Shown here one piece after another: positions 43,136 to 55,494 of a stretch of 64,000 bases of DNA (its first letter is position 1; every line of letters begins with the position of its first letter). Source of the DNA: Loripinus fragilis (taxonomy: Eukaryota; Mollusca; Bivalvia; Lucinida; Lucinidae); assembly GCA_964019695.1 (NCBI GenBank), contig OZ026524.1, positions 68,525,074-68,589,073 of the forward strand. The letters are read 5' to 3'. The translations under genes were made by a program, and so were the position numbers. The notes beneath the pieces were generated by a model. It was not told the DNA's origin, did not search any database, and saw only the letters and a list, made by a program, of their open reading frames with translations.

Positions 43136-44654
43136 TAGTTGGCTGGCCATTTAAACAAAATGGGCTTATTTTCACTTTTGATGACAAAATTGAGTAGAAG
43201 CTTGCTTCCATGCTAATTATGCTCGTATATGTGTAGTAAAAACGGCATGGGTGGATGCCAAGTCAGGGAATGTCCATGGGTCTTAGAATTAGGTCAAAGG
43301 TCAACTAGGTGCAGAATAACAAGAAAATAGACAAACACTCCAAACTATGCCATCTTCGACCATATGAAACATATACAATTCACTGAAACTATCCAGGATG
43401 TTCGGTATCATAAACTTCCAAAAACTTTTTCTAAATTTTATAGACGATACTATGATTTGATATCTAAATTCCAAATTGGACTTAATTCTCTCTTGCGCCA
43501 AGGACTATCGGAACCTGAATTATATGGTGACTTGGTGTATTAATTGAAGAAGATTGTTGGATATAATAATTTTTAAGCGCAGTTCGTGAAAATAATTTCC
43601 CATTACATGTATTAATTTTTGTGTGTCCTATTAGGCCAGATTTTTATTGGTGATTTACAAACCCTCTTACTGTTATTTTCTAGAAAGTAGAAAATATTTT
43701 TTTTATTTTATCCGCCGATATTATCTGTTTTGTTGAAAATAATAATATATTTTGACCTTCTGTCTGTATATTTTTGGGAGTGACACTGTTAAAAGTGATT
43801 GTGCTGTCCAGAATTTTAGGAAAATGATGTGAAATCTTTTAAAGATTTAATACAGACTGTTGGTTTACCGTTTGTTCTGTGGATATTAAAACAAATAAAT
43901 AAACAAACAAAAAAGGCTCTGAAAATGGCCAGTAAACTATTCATTTTCAGAACTTTTTTCTTTTTGTCCCCGACCCTAAATCTGTAAAAATAATTCCCGG
44001 AAATCACCTTATAAATAAATTCTGGTCTTACTTTCCACAATTATTGTGTATTGATCACTTCGTCCTTGTCATACTAGCCCTATAATAGAAACAAATCCAT
44101 TTTACAACAAAATATGATGAGCTTCATTAAAGTACTGTTTACCTCTATTTTTAACCATTATTATAGAAGCTGATGATATATATTGAGAACCATATTGTCA
44201 TTATTTGTGTAAGAACCATTCCAGTAAGTTCCATAATTTGATTACTCTCCCAGGATGCCACCATTTTTCACTTTAACTCTAAAGCGCCAATCATGAATGC
44301 AGCAGACAACACATTTTGCAATATCTTTCCCAATTTTCTAAAAAGTAAGGTATGATATTTCATGGAAACCGTCTGCAAGCAGATGATTCTCATGAAATAT
44401 CAGGCCTTGTTTGTTATTTTTGCAAAAAGCAGCAAAATTTGAAACTATCGTCTGCTGCAAATTATAAATGGTGCTTTATTGGTTAATAAGCAGAAAAAAA
44501 TCACCAAGAATCACAGCATGACATGGTAGAACCAGTTTATCAGTGACGGTAACTCTTTAACAGCTGGTGTCTTCAGCTAATAAATTTTGTAATCATTGAG
44601 CCTGATCTGAAACCAAACTGTTTGACTTTTTGATGATATTCTTGGACTGATTTA
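43136..44654. other. No gene seen
   Basis: AT-rich sequence. GGAAACCGTCTGCAAGCAGA near 44364 and the related TTTCATGGAAA/ATGAAATATC words form a small hairpin. No coding or RNA gene supported. Confidence 0.4.
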
Positions 44655-44997
44655 TGCCAAAACTCATTGTCGCGGACAGGGCATGCTAGCACATACTCAC
44701 CTGTCGCCTTTCGCTCGGTGCACACTGGGATTGAGCCGCCATTTTTATTGAAATATATTATGCGATCACTGCTTGCATGACTCTAAGCTTTACATCCAGA
44801 AAACGTCAACTGAAAAAGAATTGATAAACTGTCAAAAAATTAACTTTTTGCTATTTTTAACAATAAATTCTGTCACTATCGGAGTGCGAGAATTGAACGG
44901 GACTAGCCAAATATCGCTAGTTACCCATGGTGCAAAGGGCGAAATGCGAGAGATCTAGATGAGGTATCGTCAGGTCTCGCGAGAATGTGCCAAAACT
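44655..44997 (-). mobile_element. Mutator-like element M5, inverted
   Basis: The element 44665-44987 (323 bp) is flanked by the 10-bp duplication TGCCAAAACT (44655-44664 and 44988-44997). Read on the minus strand it starts CATTCTCGCGAGACC and ends CAGGACAATG-like sequence (here CCGCGACAATG). The ATG at 44742 opens MAAQSQCAPSERRQ to 44701, followed by a consensus donor, GTGAGT. This is the copy whose donor is best. Confidence 0.85.
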
Positions 44998-45203
44998 AGA
45001 ATTGTTAGAGAATCTGACTTTATCCCCGCTATAGCACTTTTCATGTTGTAAAACTATCAATCAAGGGCCCTAACTCTGTTACAACTGAGAGAAATGGTTT
45101 ATTCACGTGCAAAGCATCCTAAATATTTTAGTATGTTCGTAAATAAATCCCATTAACTTAATTAACCCTTTTAAGTCTAGCGTCCTTTTTAGGAGACATC
45201 GAC

Positions 45204-45835
45204 AAACAAGAGTTACGGAAAATTCTAACGCTCTGTTTAATATGGCAGAATCGTTATAGACTCTGAAGGATTCGTTCATATTTTTCATCTTTTGTGTGTT
45301 AGAATCGAACTATATTCGCTCTTACAGTGATTTGTTGCTTAATGGGTCAGTCGTCAGTTTATAGATCTCTCGCACTACGCGCTCGCGATTTATCCACTTT
45401 AACAACTGACCTCCAGCCAGTGATATATTAAGCAACAAATCACTACGAGCGCGAATCTATTTCTTAAACAAAATCGATAAGCCACTAGTGGTTTAAGAAA
45501 TAGATCCGCACTGGCGCAAGTGATTTATCTACTTCCGACTGACGACAGACAGTGATTTATTAAGCAACAAACACCTGCGAGCGCAAATCTATTTCTTAAA
45601 TAAAATCGATAAACCAATAGTTGTTTAAGAAATAGATTCGCACTCGAGAGAGTGATTTATCCACTTACGACAGACAGTGATTTATTAAGCAACAAATCAC
45701 TACCTGTGCCAATTTATTTCGATTCTAACACACAAAAAGAATAGAAAAATGAAAGAATCCTCCAGAGCCTATAACGATTTCTCCATCTTAAACAGACTGT
45801 TAGAATTTCCCGTAACTCTTGTTTGGACTGAAACG
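45204..45835. mobile_element. Foldback element with ~110-bp inverted arms and internal direct repeats
   Basis: The left arm 45204-45310 (AAACAAGAGTTACGGAAAAT, then GTTTAATATGGCAGAATCG and TGTGTGTTAGAATCGAA) pairs with the right arm 45715-45835 (TTCGATTCTAACACACAAA, CGATTTCTCCATCTTAAAC, CCCGTAACTCTTGTTT). Between them are repeats with TTAAGCAACAAATCACTAC about 125-132 bp apart (45431, 45563, 45688), each containing the smaller palindrome TTTCTTAAACAAAATCGATA with its mirror. No coding capacity. Confidence 0.8.
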
Positions 45836-46200
45836 CGTGTTTTACGTACGCATTGAATGTCCAGTAGTTGTAAAAACGACGTTACGCTGTCTATTGTCAA
45901 TGTTACCAGGCCATACGTGATAGATGACATCATGAAATTCAAACTGGTGACTGAATGACGCCACGCCAGTGTGTGCAGAGCCCGTGCAGTGATATATTAG
46001 CCAATAAATCACTGAATTTAACCATTGGATATATTGGCGAGGTGTGTTAGAATTACAAATTTAGTAACGTTGTGTAATCATGTCCATTACAACGCTGCAT
46101 AAAATATGGCACAATATTGAGTGTCTCAAGTCAAAATGATATTTTTAGGTAGTTTTTAATTTATGAAATCAATAGATTCTAAAATTCATGCTCCTGTATT

Positions 46201-46292
46201 ATTGAATTTATTAAATTCGTTGCGAAAAAAAGATAAGATGCTCGGCAAGCCTCGCATTTTATCCCTTTTCCCAACTCTTTAAATAAATTCAA
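46201..46292. repeat. Foldback pair member with GCTCGGCAAGCCTCGCATTT
   Basis: TTGAATTTATTAAATTCG and TTTAAATAAATTCAA are imperfect arms around a core that recurs in opposite orientation at 52348-52446. Confidence 0.6.
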
Positions 46293-46494
46293 TACAAGAT
46301 GAGCACTCATGTAAGATCCTCTATTATCCCTCCACTACTATCAAAAGTATGTACAGGTTGATGGTACCATCGCCACAAACATATCCAGTGTAATCCATCG
46401 TCATATAATGTGTAATGATTTGAACAAATTTTCCAGTCAGGTTTCGCACATAAAGCATTGACTGCCATTATACATCTTGGCTTGCATCTATAAT

Positions 46495-46725
46495 AGAAGT
46501 AAGGAAGAAGGCAAAGATCAGGAATCGATGCAATCAATTACCATACCTGACCCAGGACACCGTATGGGAAAGTGACAAACACAAGAAAACATCATGCACA
46601 AGAGTGCAAAGAGGTCAGCTCTTTCCCGACAGGTGACCACAAGGCTGCAAGAAACGGACATGATAGAATGGCAAAGACAAACACAAATAACAAAATAGAT
46701 CCACAAAAACACCGCCTTGGGACAG
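46495..46725 (+). repeat. Mosaic repeat, head type II
   Basis: AAGTAAGGAAGAAGGCAAAG, ATCAGGAATCGATGCAATCA and GTCAGCTCTTTCCCGACAGG, ending CCGCCTTGGGACAG. No body follows. Confidence 0.65.
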
Positions 46726-47460
46726 TCAGTAAGAAAATTACTGGAGGGCTTGAGGTAGTTTCACAGTACCAACTTCACCCTTAATTCTGATGTTGATCAA
46801 TACACATGGATGTTTGGTTTGCATGACAGATCCCTAACTTATTCATGAATCATCTCCCAGTATATATATATATATAAATGAAGATATAAAAAGGAGATAA
46901 AACTAAGATAAGGAGTGAACAGTAAAAACAAATGAATACCGATGCAAAAGATTTCCGACAGTTTAACCCCTGTGGGCCCAACAACAGACACAGCAGCATC
47001 AGGCCCCAACCATCTCATCTATAGATAAAAAGTTTTGCAAAGTTAATGATACCGATAGCCGTTTTAAGAAGTTTCTGAGTTAACAGTTTATTGTGAGTGT
47101 TGAAGTCATAAACATGGCTTGATGCTCTAGTCATTCAGCCATCAATTGTCAAAACTTACATCTATCCGTCTTTTTTCATCTTGAGACAGATTTAGGCTAA
47201 CTCCATCAACAACGAACAGGGCCGTTGCCACTTGTAAAGTGGTGCGGCGGGGTAAAACATGGATTGGCAAAGGGGGTGAGCACGAGAGGGGGAGATCTTT
47301 TTTGAGCACCCCTCCCTATGTGCGTATGTCCATTCTCACAAAAAGATAATAGTGATATTTCTTGTAGTACTGTGAGGGACCCTTCAGTATTTTGGAACAT
47401 TCATGGGGAAATCTGAAATGATCGTACAAGTGTCAATATCTTCTAACCTATAATTTGTAG
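46726..47460. other. No gene seen; (TA)n near 46860
   Basis: A TA run of about 16 bases lies at 46860-46876. The rest has no supported feature. Confidence 0.4.
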
Positions 47461-47528
47461 CATATGTTTTGGACGCTCAAAAGAACCGTCTCATTGATAT
47501 GGTTCTTTTGTGTACCCACAACGTATGC
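47461..47528. repeat. Second copy of the CTCAAAAGAACCGTC hairpin
   Basis: CATATGTTTTGGACGCTCAA with AAGAACCGTC pairs with GGTTCTTTTGTGTACCCACA, matching 14355-14424 with a more worn centre. Confidence 0.65.
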
Positions 47529-49604
47529 TTTGGTTGAGAAATAAGAAAATAATTTTTTCTGTTACACACTCTTTTATATGTTCATGTATTGGTCCTTTAG
47601 GCGATTGGCAGAACAGCTAAACGTTTTGTTAAGCGCCACCCCTGGACGAATAAGGTTGTTATATCCACTGTAAAGCTTAACGCCAAGTGAGGCATGATGT
47701 AGAATTCTCATGTGGTCCGGTCAAGAGTTATAAGCTGTTGAATATGACAATCCAGAAGAAAACGTTTAGTAAGGAAAGAACAATTTCGTTTTCAGATTTT
47801 ACATTGTTCTTTTAGAGTGTTGGGTGAAAAGGTAAATTTATTAAACTTAAAAAAGCAGCCATGATATCTTACTGGTGGTTTTAGCAATTGATGCTACAAT
47901 AGTTGATGCTAATTGCAACTAAACAGAATGTTACACGACCAATTTATTACTGGAATCATTAATTGCAAAGAGTTATATGTATATTAACAATAATAATGAG
48001 TTGCATACACACCAGGGTATGTATGGTTCAAGACACATGCAAAAAGTCAATTGTTTTGACAAAAAAGTATTCAGAAAATACTCTACTCTGTATAAACATT
48101 GTTACCACGCAATGTTAACAAAGTATACACGATTTTGGTGCTAAGTACATATGCATTTCTAACTACCATGGGCCTTTATCTAATCATCTACAAAACAAAT
48201 ATTTCTTTCTCATTGAAAAGGATATCAAAGATCAGATGTTGATATAGCATTGGCTCTATTGCCATTTATGTTACACTTGTGTATAATAAAGTATACCAAA
48301 TATTGAAACCGTATGTCAAATTTGTTTTTTACAGTAGCAATCGTATGAAATGTGTTGCCTTTAGATGAACAAATTGTTGATCTTGTTTATTGTAAGAGCT
48401 CAAATGACATCCATTCGTTTTAGCTGCTAACGGAGTCGAGGGCTCATATAATGGTATTATTGCACTAAATTAATGCATTCATATGTTATAGATCAGCAAA
48501 AGGTTTTGAAGCGTGACTTCATTGACAATATGATATACAGTTCTAGTAAAAAAAGTTTTCAGGCATTTATTTATATTTACTATGAAATATTTGACAAACA
48601 CAGATGTTCCAGCCCGACTGGCTTATTTTTGCGTTCTGCATCAATATTTTGAAGTAGAAAGACCCAAAGGTTAGTACTCAGAGGTCGTGGTACATCTAAA
48701 GTCATTTACTTTCAGCTACAAGATAAATATTGATATCTAAGAAAAGGGAATATTTTGACATTTACACTATAGGAGTTCTTATTAAGTTAGGGTAAAATAA
48801 TAAACTCTAATGCCTCAACCCATAAGTAGCTAATTTCAATCTTTTTGTGGCTTTGATAAAGTAGCTTTCGAAAAGCATAGTGTACATAACTCCCTCTAGG
48901 AGGTATTTTGACAGTCCATAATCTGGTGATAGCACAGGGCTAAATAATAGTATATTTGAAAGTAAGACAATCAGCATGTGGATAAATAAGAATTAGGGAA
49001 AGCTTAGTAGTTGAAGTTGTTATAGGGTAACGTAGTTTGCATGGCTGTTACATGGTAACACACCAACTGTCAGGGGGTCAACATGCGTCATTTTGCATCT
49101 TATATAATGTAGTTGCAGAAAATCAAGAGGGGTCTATTAGCAGCTCACGGTCTAAATATTTTCTCGTGGTACAGGTATGACATTAAAACGGTACCTATTC
49201 CTTTGAATTTTATACTTTTATTTTGTATTTTTATCATTATTTTGTGTCACGTAAATGAAAAATATCTTGCTACTGTTTGTTTATTTAAACTGCTTTATTC
49301 AAGAAATAAAAGGGTTTTTAAGAGTGTTACTATATAGGAGCAATATGCATTTTATCTACGTTTTCAGTATTGTCCGTAAGGTCAAAATTTCAGGCATTTG
49401 GACCACTTTTGAATCCTACGTCATACCCTATCATAACCAGGGCATGCCAGGCTTAATTTTTAGATATGGTGTACCTATCCGTCCAGGGGTGCATGACCCA
49501 TCTCTGCCGATCACCTACTTGGTTTGTATTAGTCTGTGACGGTCCGTGTTTTATCAACCACCATAATTGTTTGGTAGAAAAAACTATTTTGTTACTACAA
49601 CTGC
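47529..49604. other. No gene seen
   Basis: Two kilobases of AT-rich sequence without a recognised element. The overlapping short frames at 49113-49539 have no recognisable domain. Confidence 0.4.
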
Positions 49605-49631
49605 AAAAAAAAAAAAAAAAAAAAAAAAAAA
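49605..49631. repeat. A27 homopolymer
   Basis: Twenty-seven consecutive A residues. It might be the tail of a retroposed sequence, but I recognise no source to the left and no target duplication. Confidence 0.9.
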
Positions 49632-49739
49632 TTAAAGATAATGAATAAAGTAAATAAATACGTAAAACAACTGAATAAAAAATAACAAGACATGTTAAAG
49701 TATCGTGACAATTTCCTTTGGGGCATTTGCTAGCATGAG

Positions 49740-50500
49740 ACATATTTGAGGAAAGTTATTTGTAATAAAGGGGATATGCTCCAGACACGATTAGCCTAGA
49801 AATGAGGCCAGAGGTTAAGGTCACAGTGACCAAAAATGGTATGAGACATTCAGCCACCTAAAGATGCATCCACACACAAAATTTTTGATTTCTACCTCAA
49901 ATAATTTAGGAGATATGCCATGGAAACGATTATTCTAGAAATGAGGTCAGAGGTCAAAGTCACAATAATCCAAAAAAGGTACATGACACTCCGCCGTTCC
50001 AAGATGCAAACAAACACCAAATTTAGAATTCCTACTAGATATGCACCAGACACAATGCGGATTCAAGAAAAGAGATCAGAGTTCAAGGTCAAAGTGACCG
50101 AAAAATAGTATGTGACACTCCACCATTTCCAAGATGCATCCACTCACCAGATTTATGATTCCTACCTCAAATAATATATGAGGTACGGTCCGTACACGAT
50201 TATCCTAGAATCGAGGCCAAGGTCGATGTCAAAGTGACACAAGGATGGTACGCGACACTCCGACATCCCATGATGCTTACACATACACCAACTTTTAGAT
50301 TCTTACCACATATGATATAAGAGATATGCTCCGTACATGATTATTCTAGAAGTCAGAGGTCAAGTTCATGGTCACAGTGACCAAAAATGAAATGCGACAT
50401 TTGGCCTCCCTAAGATGCATCCACACCAAATTTGGGACCCCTACCTCAAATAATATAGAAGATATGCACCGGAACGGACGGACACTTCGGACGGACAGTG
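49740..50500. repeat. ~145-bp tandem array, family with GATTATTCTAGAAATGAGG
   Basis: Units share GAGATATGCTCCRTACACGA, TCCTAGAAATGAGGTCAGAG, GTCACAGTGACCAAAAATGG, and CAAGATGCATCCACAC, at roughly 49771, 49912, 50040, 50185 and 50325. The block ends ACCGGAACGGACGGACAC and CGGACGGACAG. Confidence 0.78.
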
Positions 50501-50703
50501 CAATTACTATATGTAAAATTGTACAATTGGAATCTGTACAAAATGCACTGGTTATATACATGTTCTTCGTTAATTTTCTAATATCATTCAAATGCTTGTC
50601 TAAGCTGTCCGTATGCCAAATAGTAAGAGAACAGGTATGTTTTGTCCTTTCTGACCTGTATACTTCTATATGGTCGCCGTTATGCTTGCTCTAATGTGAG
50701 GGG

Positions 50704-51690
50704 TTATTATCCTCTGTTGAGTCATTGGCATTTGTGTTTGACGTCATGTTAACAATTTTTTGTATTAGCAGCTTGTCCCCTACATGAATTGGGTTGAGGA
50801 CAGGTCTGGTCATTGCGTCAGTGGTTTGATGTTCGCCCGCTAGATTTAAATCATACTCTGCCAAAATGAATTTCATTGCCTTATAAATAAAATGTATGTT
50901 CATCTAATCTGTTCGTGTATGCCCTGCAAGGCTGTTGGGATTGAAATCTGTGCACTCATAAATGGTCGCAGTTATTAGAGAAAGCCACGGTTTGCTTTTA
51001 GGTGAGAGGTGATGTTTTGGTCATACTCCTCTGTTGAGTCTTTGGCATTTAGTGTTTGACGTTATGTTAACAGTTGTTTGAATTAGCAGCTTGTCCCGTC
51101 CATGAAATGGGTTGAGGACCTGTCTGATCATTGTCCCAGTTTTCGGAACTATTGGTTCACTGGTTTGATATTCGGCTTCTTTAGATTTAAATCATACTAT
51201 GCTGAAAAGAATTTCCTTGCCTTATCAATTAAAATGATGTTCATTTTACAGCTAGTTGTTCGTATGCCCTGCAAGGCTGTTGGGATTGAAATCTGTGAAA
51301 GCCTTGACCGAGAGGTAATGTTTTGGTAGTATTCATGTGCTTGACGTTGTGTAAAAAGTTGTTTGAATTAGCAGCTTGTCCCCCACACCCCTTGACAGAT
51401 CAGGCATCGACGTAAAACTTTTGCATGCTCAACTCAGCTGAGCATGAAAATCATGCTGATAAATGTTAAAATGTCAGCATTTGTTAGCCGGATGAATACA
51501 GCATCTGAGAGTTTTAAAGCAAGAAATATCTTAATTTTCCAGTATTTTAGTTTTCAAGAGTAGTTCAAATTTCAGTTGAGCATGGAACATATTTTATAAC
51601 CTTGGGGTCTGGTCATAGTCTCTGGTGGTGGTTTCACTGGTTTAATATGCCGAAAGGAATTTCCCTTCCTTATCAATAAAAATGATATTC
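50704..51690. repeat. Three ~300-bp direct repeats, the last with a MITE inside
   Basis: Units from about 50704, 51021 and 51324 share TCCTCTGTTGAGTCTTTGGC, GAATTAGCAGCTTGTCCC, GTTCGTATGCCCTGCAAGGC and TGTTGGGATTGAAATCTGTG. In the third, sequence from about 51390 to 51620 (CATGCTCAACTCAGCTGAGC, ACCTTGGGGTCTGGTC) is related to the AGGCCCT MITE at 7905 and interrupts the unit. Confidence 0.7.
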
Positions 51691-52347
51691 TAATCGTACA
51701 GAGAAGGGTTTGCTCAGAATGCGTATCGTGTAGGTAAACTGTTCATGATCTTAGCTGTCCGAAGGCGCTTTTCTTCAATTCCACACACTATCCGACAACC
51801 GACTTTGCGGCGATTATTCAAAATTATCTCAAGGAACCAGCACCAACATGTTCCGTTTTTTGTACATTTCCCTCCTGAATTTAGAGATTTAACAAACACA
51901 TTGACAAAAGAATACATCAGTTATTCTACCAATTCTGTTAATTAACCGCGTCATGAAGAAAACCGATTATTTCATGGGAGAACAAAAGGGTGCTAATCAG
52001 TCCATTTGTCGTTTGCTGCCTTGATTGTATGATATCAAAATGAATTGTCAAATCAATTTCCAAGACTCCAGCTAGTCTCTGTAGCCGAGGGACTGGTTTG
52101 ATCGGTACCTGGTCAGAAACGCCGATTTTATGCTTTCTCACGACGCGGCATTTCTACAAAACAATTTGTTGAATTGCATTCATTATGGAGAAGTAAAATG
52201 CAAAAGAGACCAAACGTTTAGCAAAGGCGTTGATTACAGGAATCATGAATCAATAAAAAAATCCTGCTTAAGAAATTAGATAGATGAGGATTTTAATCGG
52301 CACATGAGAGTTTGGTATTTATGGCATTTTCGAGTAACGCGGATCTA
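51691..52347. other. No gene seen
   Basis: Open frames of about 66 codons on both strands at 51714-51945 overlap each other and have no recognisable domain. Nothing else is supported. Confidence 0.35.
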
Positions 52348-52446
52348 ACATGAGTGCTCATGTTTTGTTGAATTTATTAAACGAGTTGAGGAAAAGAGAT
52401 AAAATGCGAGGCTTGCCGAGCATTCTCCCTATTTCGCAACGAATTT
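52348..52446. repeat. Foldback pair member, inverted relative to 46201
   Basis: TGTTGAATTTATTAAACGAG and AAAATGCGAGGCTTGCCGAG followed by TTTCGCAACGAATTTTA. Reverse-complement relation to 46201-46292. The preceding CATGAGTGCTCATG is itself palindromic and is shared. Confidence 0.6.
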
Positions 52447-53599
52447 TAGATTATATTTATCACATGACATTGGAATTACTACAAATCGCATTTTTGGCGT
52501 TTTGCTAACTGGTATGCAGTGTTATAATTAACGTTATCACGTTACGCTATTTATCTGTAAACCACTATCATTGCATAAAAAGCTGTGCCGCACGCTATTA
52601 ACAGCCAACTTTTAACCAGCAAAAACATAGTATTAATCAGGCAAATCACGTGCTGTTGATGCAAGGCTTTTTACTTTACATATACGCATTCTAGGCCGTC
52701 ACAAAAATTGACGTCATCAACAGTAACGTGCATAGAAATGAACATAATCTAGTGACGTTGTGATGACGTTAGTATTAACTCTGGAACAGGCTTTTTCAAA
52801 ACCTACGAATCCTTCATGCTTTTGCGCGCCATTGTAGTAGTACAAAAGTTAACTTTTCGAAGCATTTTTCCAAAGTTATCAAGTGACAAAATGACTTTAT
52901 GCAATAATAACGATCAAACATGGTTTTCTGATACACTGACATCTGCTAGACCCCTTTCAGGCTTGAGTTTCAACGCCACCTTCGGGGTCCAGCATATGTT
53001 AATGCATAGAAAAACATGTTTGATCACTATAGTGGTTTATCGATTTTATTGCATGGCGTTATATCACTACCACAGGCGACGTCAATACAAGAAATCAACA
53101 TTCAGATGAGCCTGCTCTTCGGTGAAGTATGGTCAGTGTATTAGATTTACGTCTGTAAGAAATTCAATTTCGGTTCAACTTTATAATGTAGGGATCAAAC
53201 ATGTGTTTTCATGCATTAACTTTCGCCAGGTTCGGAGGGAGATGGGCTTATGTTAATGCATTGAAGTGATGAATGTTAATGCATTGTAAAATTGCATTTT
53301 TGTCGCCATTAAGAAGCATTTTATAAATTATAGTAATGCAATGTTTTAGCACAAGCTAGACCACGTGTATCTAGTTGAGCTTTTTATTTTTATCTCTGAT
53401 AGCTTTTGATGATACTAACGTTCAGTAATACGAGGGGCATTTGGTAAGCACGTAGCATGGTCTATATCTCAGTAACTGATTAATAAACCCATACATGTTT
53501 GGTATCATTTTAAACAAGTATATGTCCTCTATGTTATGACACACATTTCATATTACACGGTGACGGCCCTGACGTAAAGCTTTAATCTGTTTGTTGGTG
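52447..53599. other. No gene seen
   Basis: The frame at 52816-53109 lacks a recognisable domain. The word TTAATGCATT recurs around 53000-53290, a weak local repeat. Confidence 0.35.
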
Positions 53600-54095
53600 C
53601 ATGATGTTTGTCTTTGGCTAGGCCCACCGTAGCTCAACTTGAGATTTTCTTTAGCTTTGACTATCTGTGAATCATGGGCCCTTTACTTTGTTTCATCATA
53701 GTGTGTTAATTTTATTTATTTTTTTAGATTGTTTCTCTGTGATAATGCATTGCACTAGTTAGGAAGCCTCCATGCTAGCTAAATACTTTTGTGTTTTAAC
53801 ACGAACAGAACCAAGGGCGAAGATTTGGCCCCAGTAAAATGCATTTAAGCCCCCAAGTAGCTTAGGCTGCTGTCCGTTCTAAGGCGGTGATTATATTGTT
53901 GTTGATCTATCTGTGTTGGTCTTTATTTTTGGTATTTATTACTTTGTGTACTTTCTAGTTTTGCAATCATCTTGACGAGGAAGAGAGAGCTGGTTGCTTT
54001 GCTTTTATTGTCTTTCAGATGTCTTGTTACTGTAAAAGTTTTGTGGCTCTTCCTCACGGTGTCGTGGGTTGGTCTGCAGTGTGTGATTGTGGTAT
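53600..54095 (-). repeat. Mosaic repeat on the minus strand: head type I plus body
   Basis: On the minus strand the head (CACAATCACACACTGCAGAC, CCCACGACACCGTGAGGAAG) runs to CACCGCCTTAGAACGGACAG. It is followed by the body (GGGGGCTTAAATGCATTTTA, CACAGATAGTCAAAGCTAAA, GAGCTACGGTGGGCCTAG). The body aligns over nearly its whole length with the tRNA array unit's post-tRNA segment. Confidence 0.75.
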
Positions 54096-54835
54096 TTCCT
54101 GATCGCACTCACTTACTTTTTGTGAATACATGTACTGTATATATGCTGGAAAAAGCAAAAATTTCCACGGAATAGTTATTATCTTGTGAGAAGTGTGCAG
54201 AACATTTACAATATTCTATGATAGTAGATACTTTTGTACCGTCAGTAAAGTCATTATACAAGTACGACGAGTTTGTTGTTTCTAATAACTAAATACCGAG
54301 ACAGCAATACCAAATCCGTTTAGAAAACAGGGCAATGCGTTTATGTTTACGACTGAAAATCGCATGTCATACTGCACATATTTAGAAAATATATAACCGG
54401 CAGTAGGTTAAACATGGTCTGCGTTGGTATTTTTTGTCAAGCACGCTGTGTGCTCTTTGTATTGAAACCAAAACCAGAACAAAGGGAAGATAACTCTAAA
54501 AATATTCCCATGAGGTAGAATTCGTTTAGCTATGAGTTGACGTTCTGGTTTATTTCAACTGAAAACAGTAGCAAACACAAGAGTAAGAATACCATAAGAG
54601 GATAAATTAATCAATTTTGTGATGGTTTACGCAATATCATGTGAAAATATTATGCCTGCGGCAAAATATGAGGGGTTGAGTTACCCCACCTACTTCTTGA
54701 AAATTAGGGGTAGTGGCATCAGAAATAATTTTCTTGAATACAGAATAAAACAAGTCAACATATTTGCGCGACGAAATGTTTTTTATACATTACTCACTAC
54801 AAATAAAGAAAAAAACCCATATACTCAATAGGCAT
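54096..54835. other. No gene seen
   Basis: AT-rich, no recognised repeat or gene. Confidence 0.35.
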
Positions 54836-55012
54836 ATTTCGTGCTCCTGTAGCGAGACAGTTTGTCGTAAAGTATATAGAAAATTCGCAAAATGTCCCAT
54901 TTTTGAGATCTTACCATTTCTTTATCAGTCTACATTTTCCGGATATAAAAACGTAATTCGTGCAAACTGTGATCACATAATATATTTCAATAAAAAATAA
55001 GTTGGAACCAAA
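54836..55012 (+). mobile_element. Diverged relic of the 324-bp Mutator-like element
   Basis: CTCCTGTAGCGAGACAG, ACCATTTCTTTATCAGTCTA, GATCACATAATATATTTCAA align in order with the middle of the element. Both ends, and the ATGGCG segment (here AATAAGTTGG), are lost, so this is an old copy. Confidence 0.6.
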
Positions 55013-55494
55013 TCGTTTCTTTGCCAAATCATGATCGTGAATAAAGTCCCCATTTTCCCTGCGATTTTTCCCATATATTTTGCTTAAAATGCCCGCCAGT
55101 TTATAAACACCTACCGATTTGAGCATGCGCTGCACATGCACACCAAGTCCTTTTTACGATAAAGATCAATCTATCAAATAGCCGTTGAATTCTAGTTTCC
55201 AAAGTGTATTATTTGATATTACTTGACTTTTCGCTTACTGTAAAGGCGGCAACTTTAATATTCATATCTGGGTGTGGTTCGGCTATTTCATCTGCTAAGG
55301 AAGGGAAATCAGGTTTCATTTATAATTTGGTAAATAGTTAAAAAGCTTTTTGAGCCGCGCAAACGTGCGTGCATTTCATGAAAATCCTAACCGTATACAC
55401 ACTGAACTCACATTTATTAACGCTTAAAGCGCATAATCACAAAATGTTTGTTTTGTCGTCCACTAAACTATTTGAAGCCTCATAGATAAACAGT
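55013..55494. other. No gene seen
   Basis: TTACTTGACTTTTCGCTTAC with TGTAAAGGCGGCAACTTTA near 55220-55258 is mirrored by CACCTTTACAGTAAGCGAAA and AGTCAAGTAATAG near 55742-55775. So a ~560-bp inverted-repeat element probably encloses the palindrome at 55495. Confidence 0.5.

Noticed and set aside
49113..49539. Overlapping 74- and 94-codon plus-strand frames before the A27 tract, possible retrogene
   Set aside because: No recognisable protein, no target duplication around the A tract, and AT-rich composition makes such frames common.
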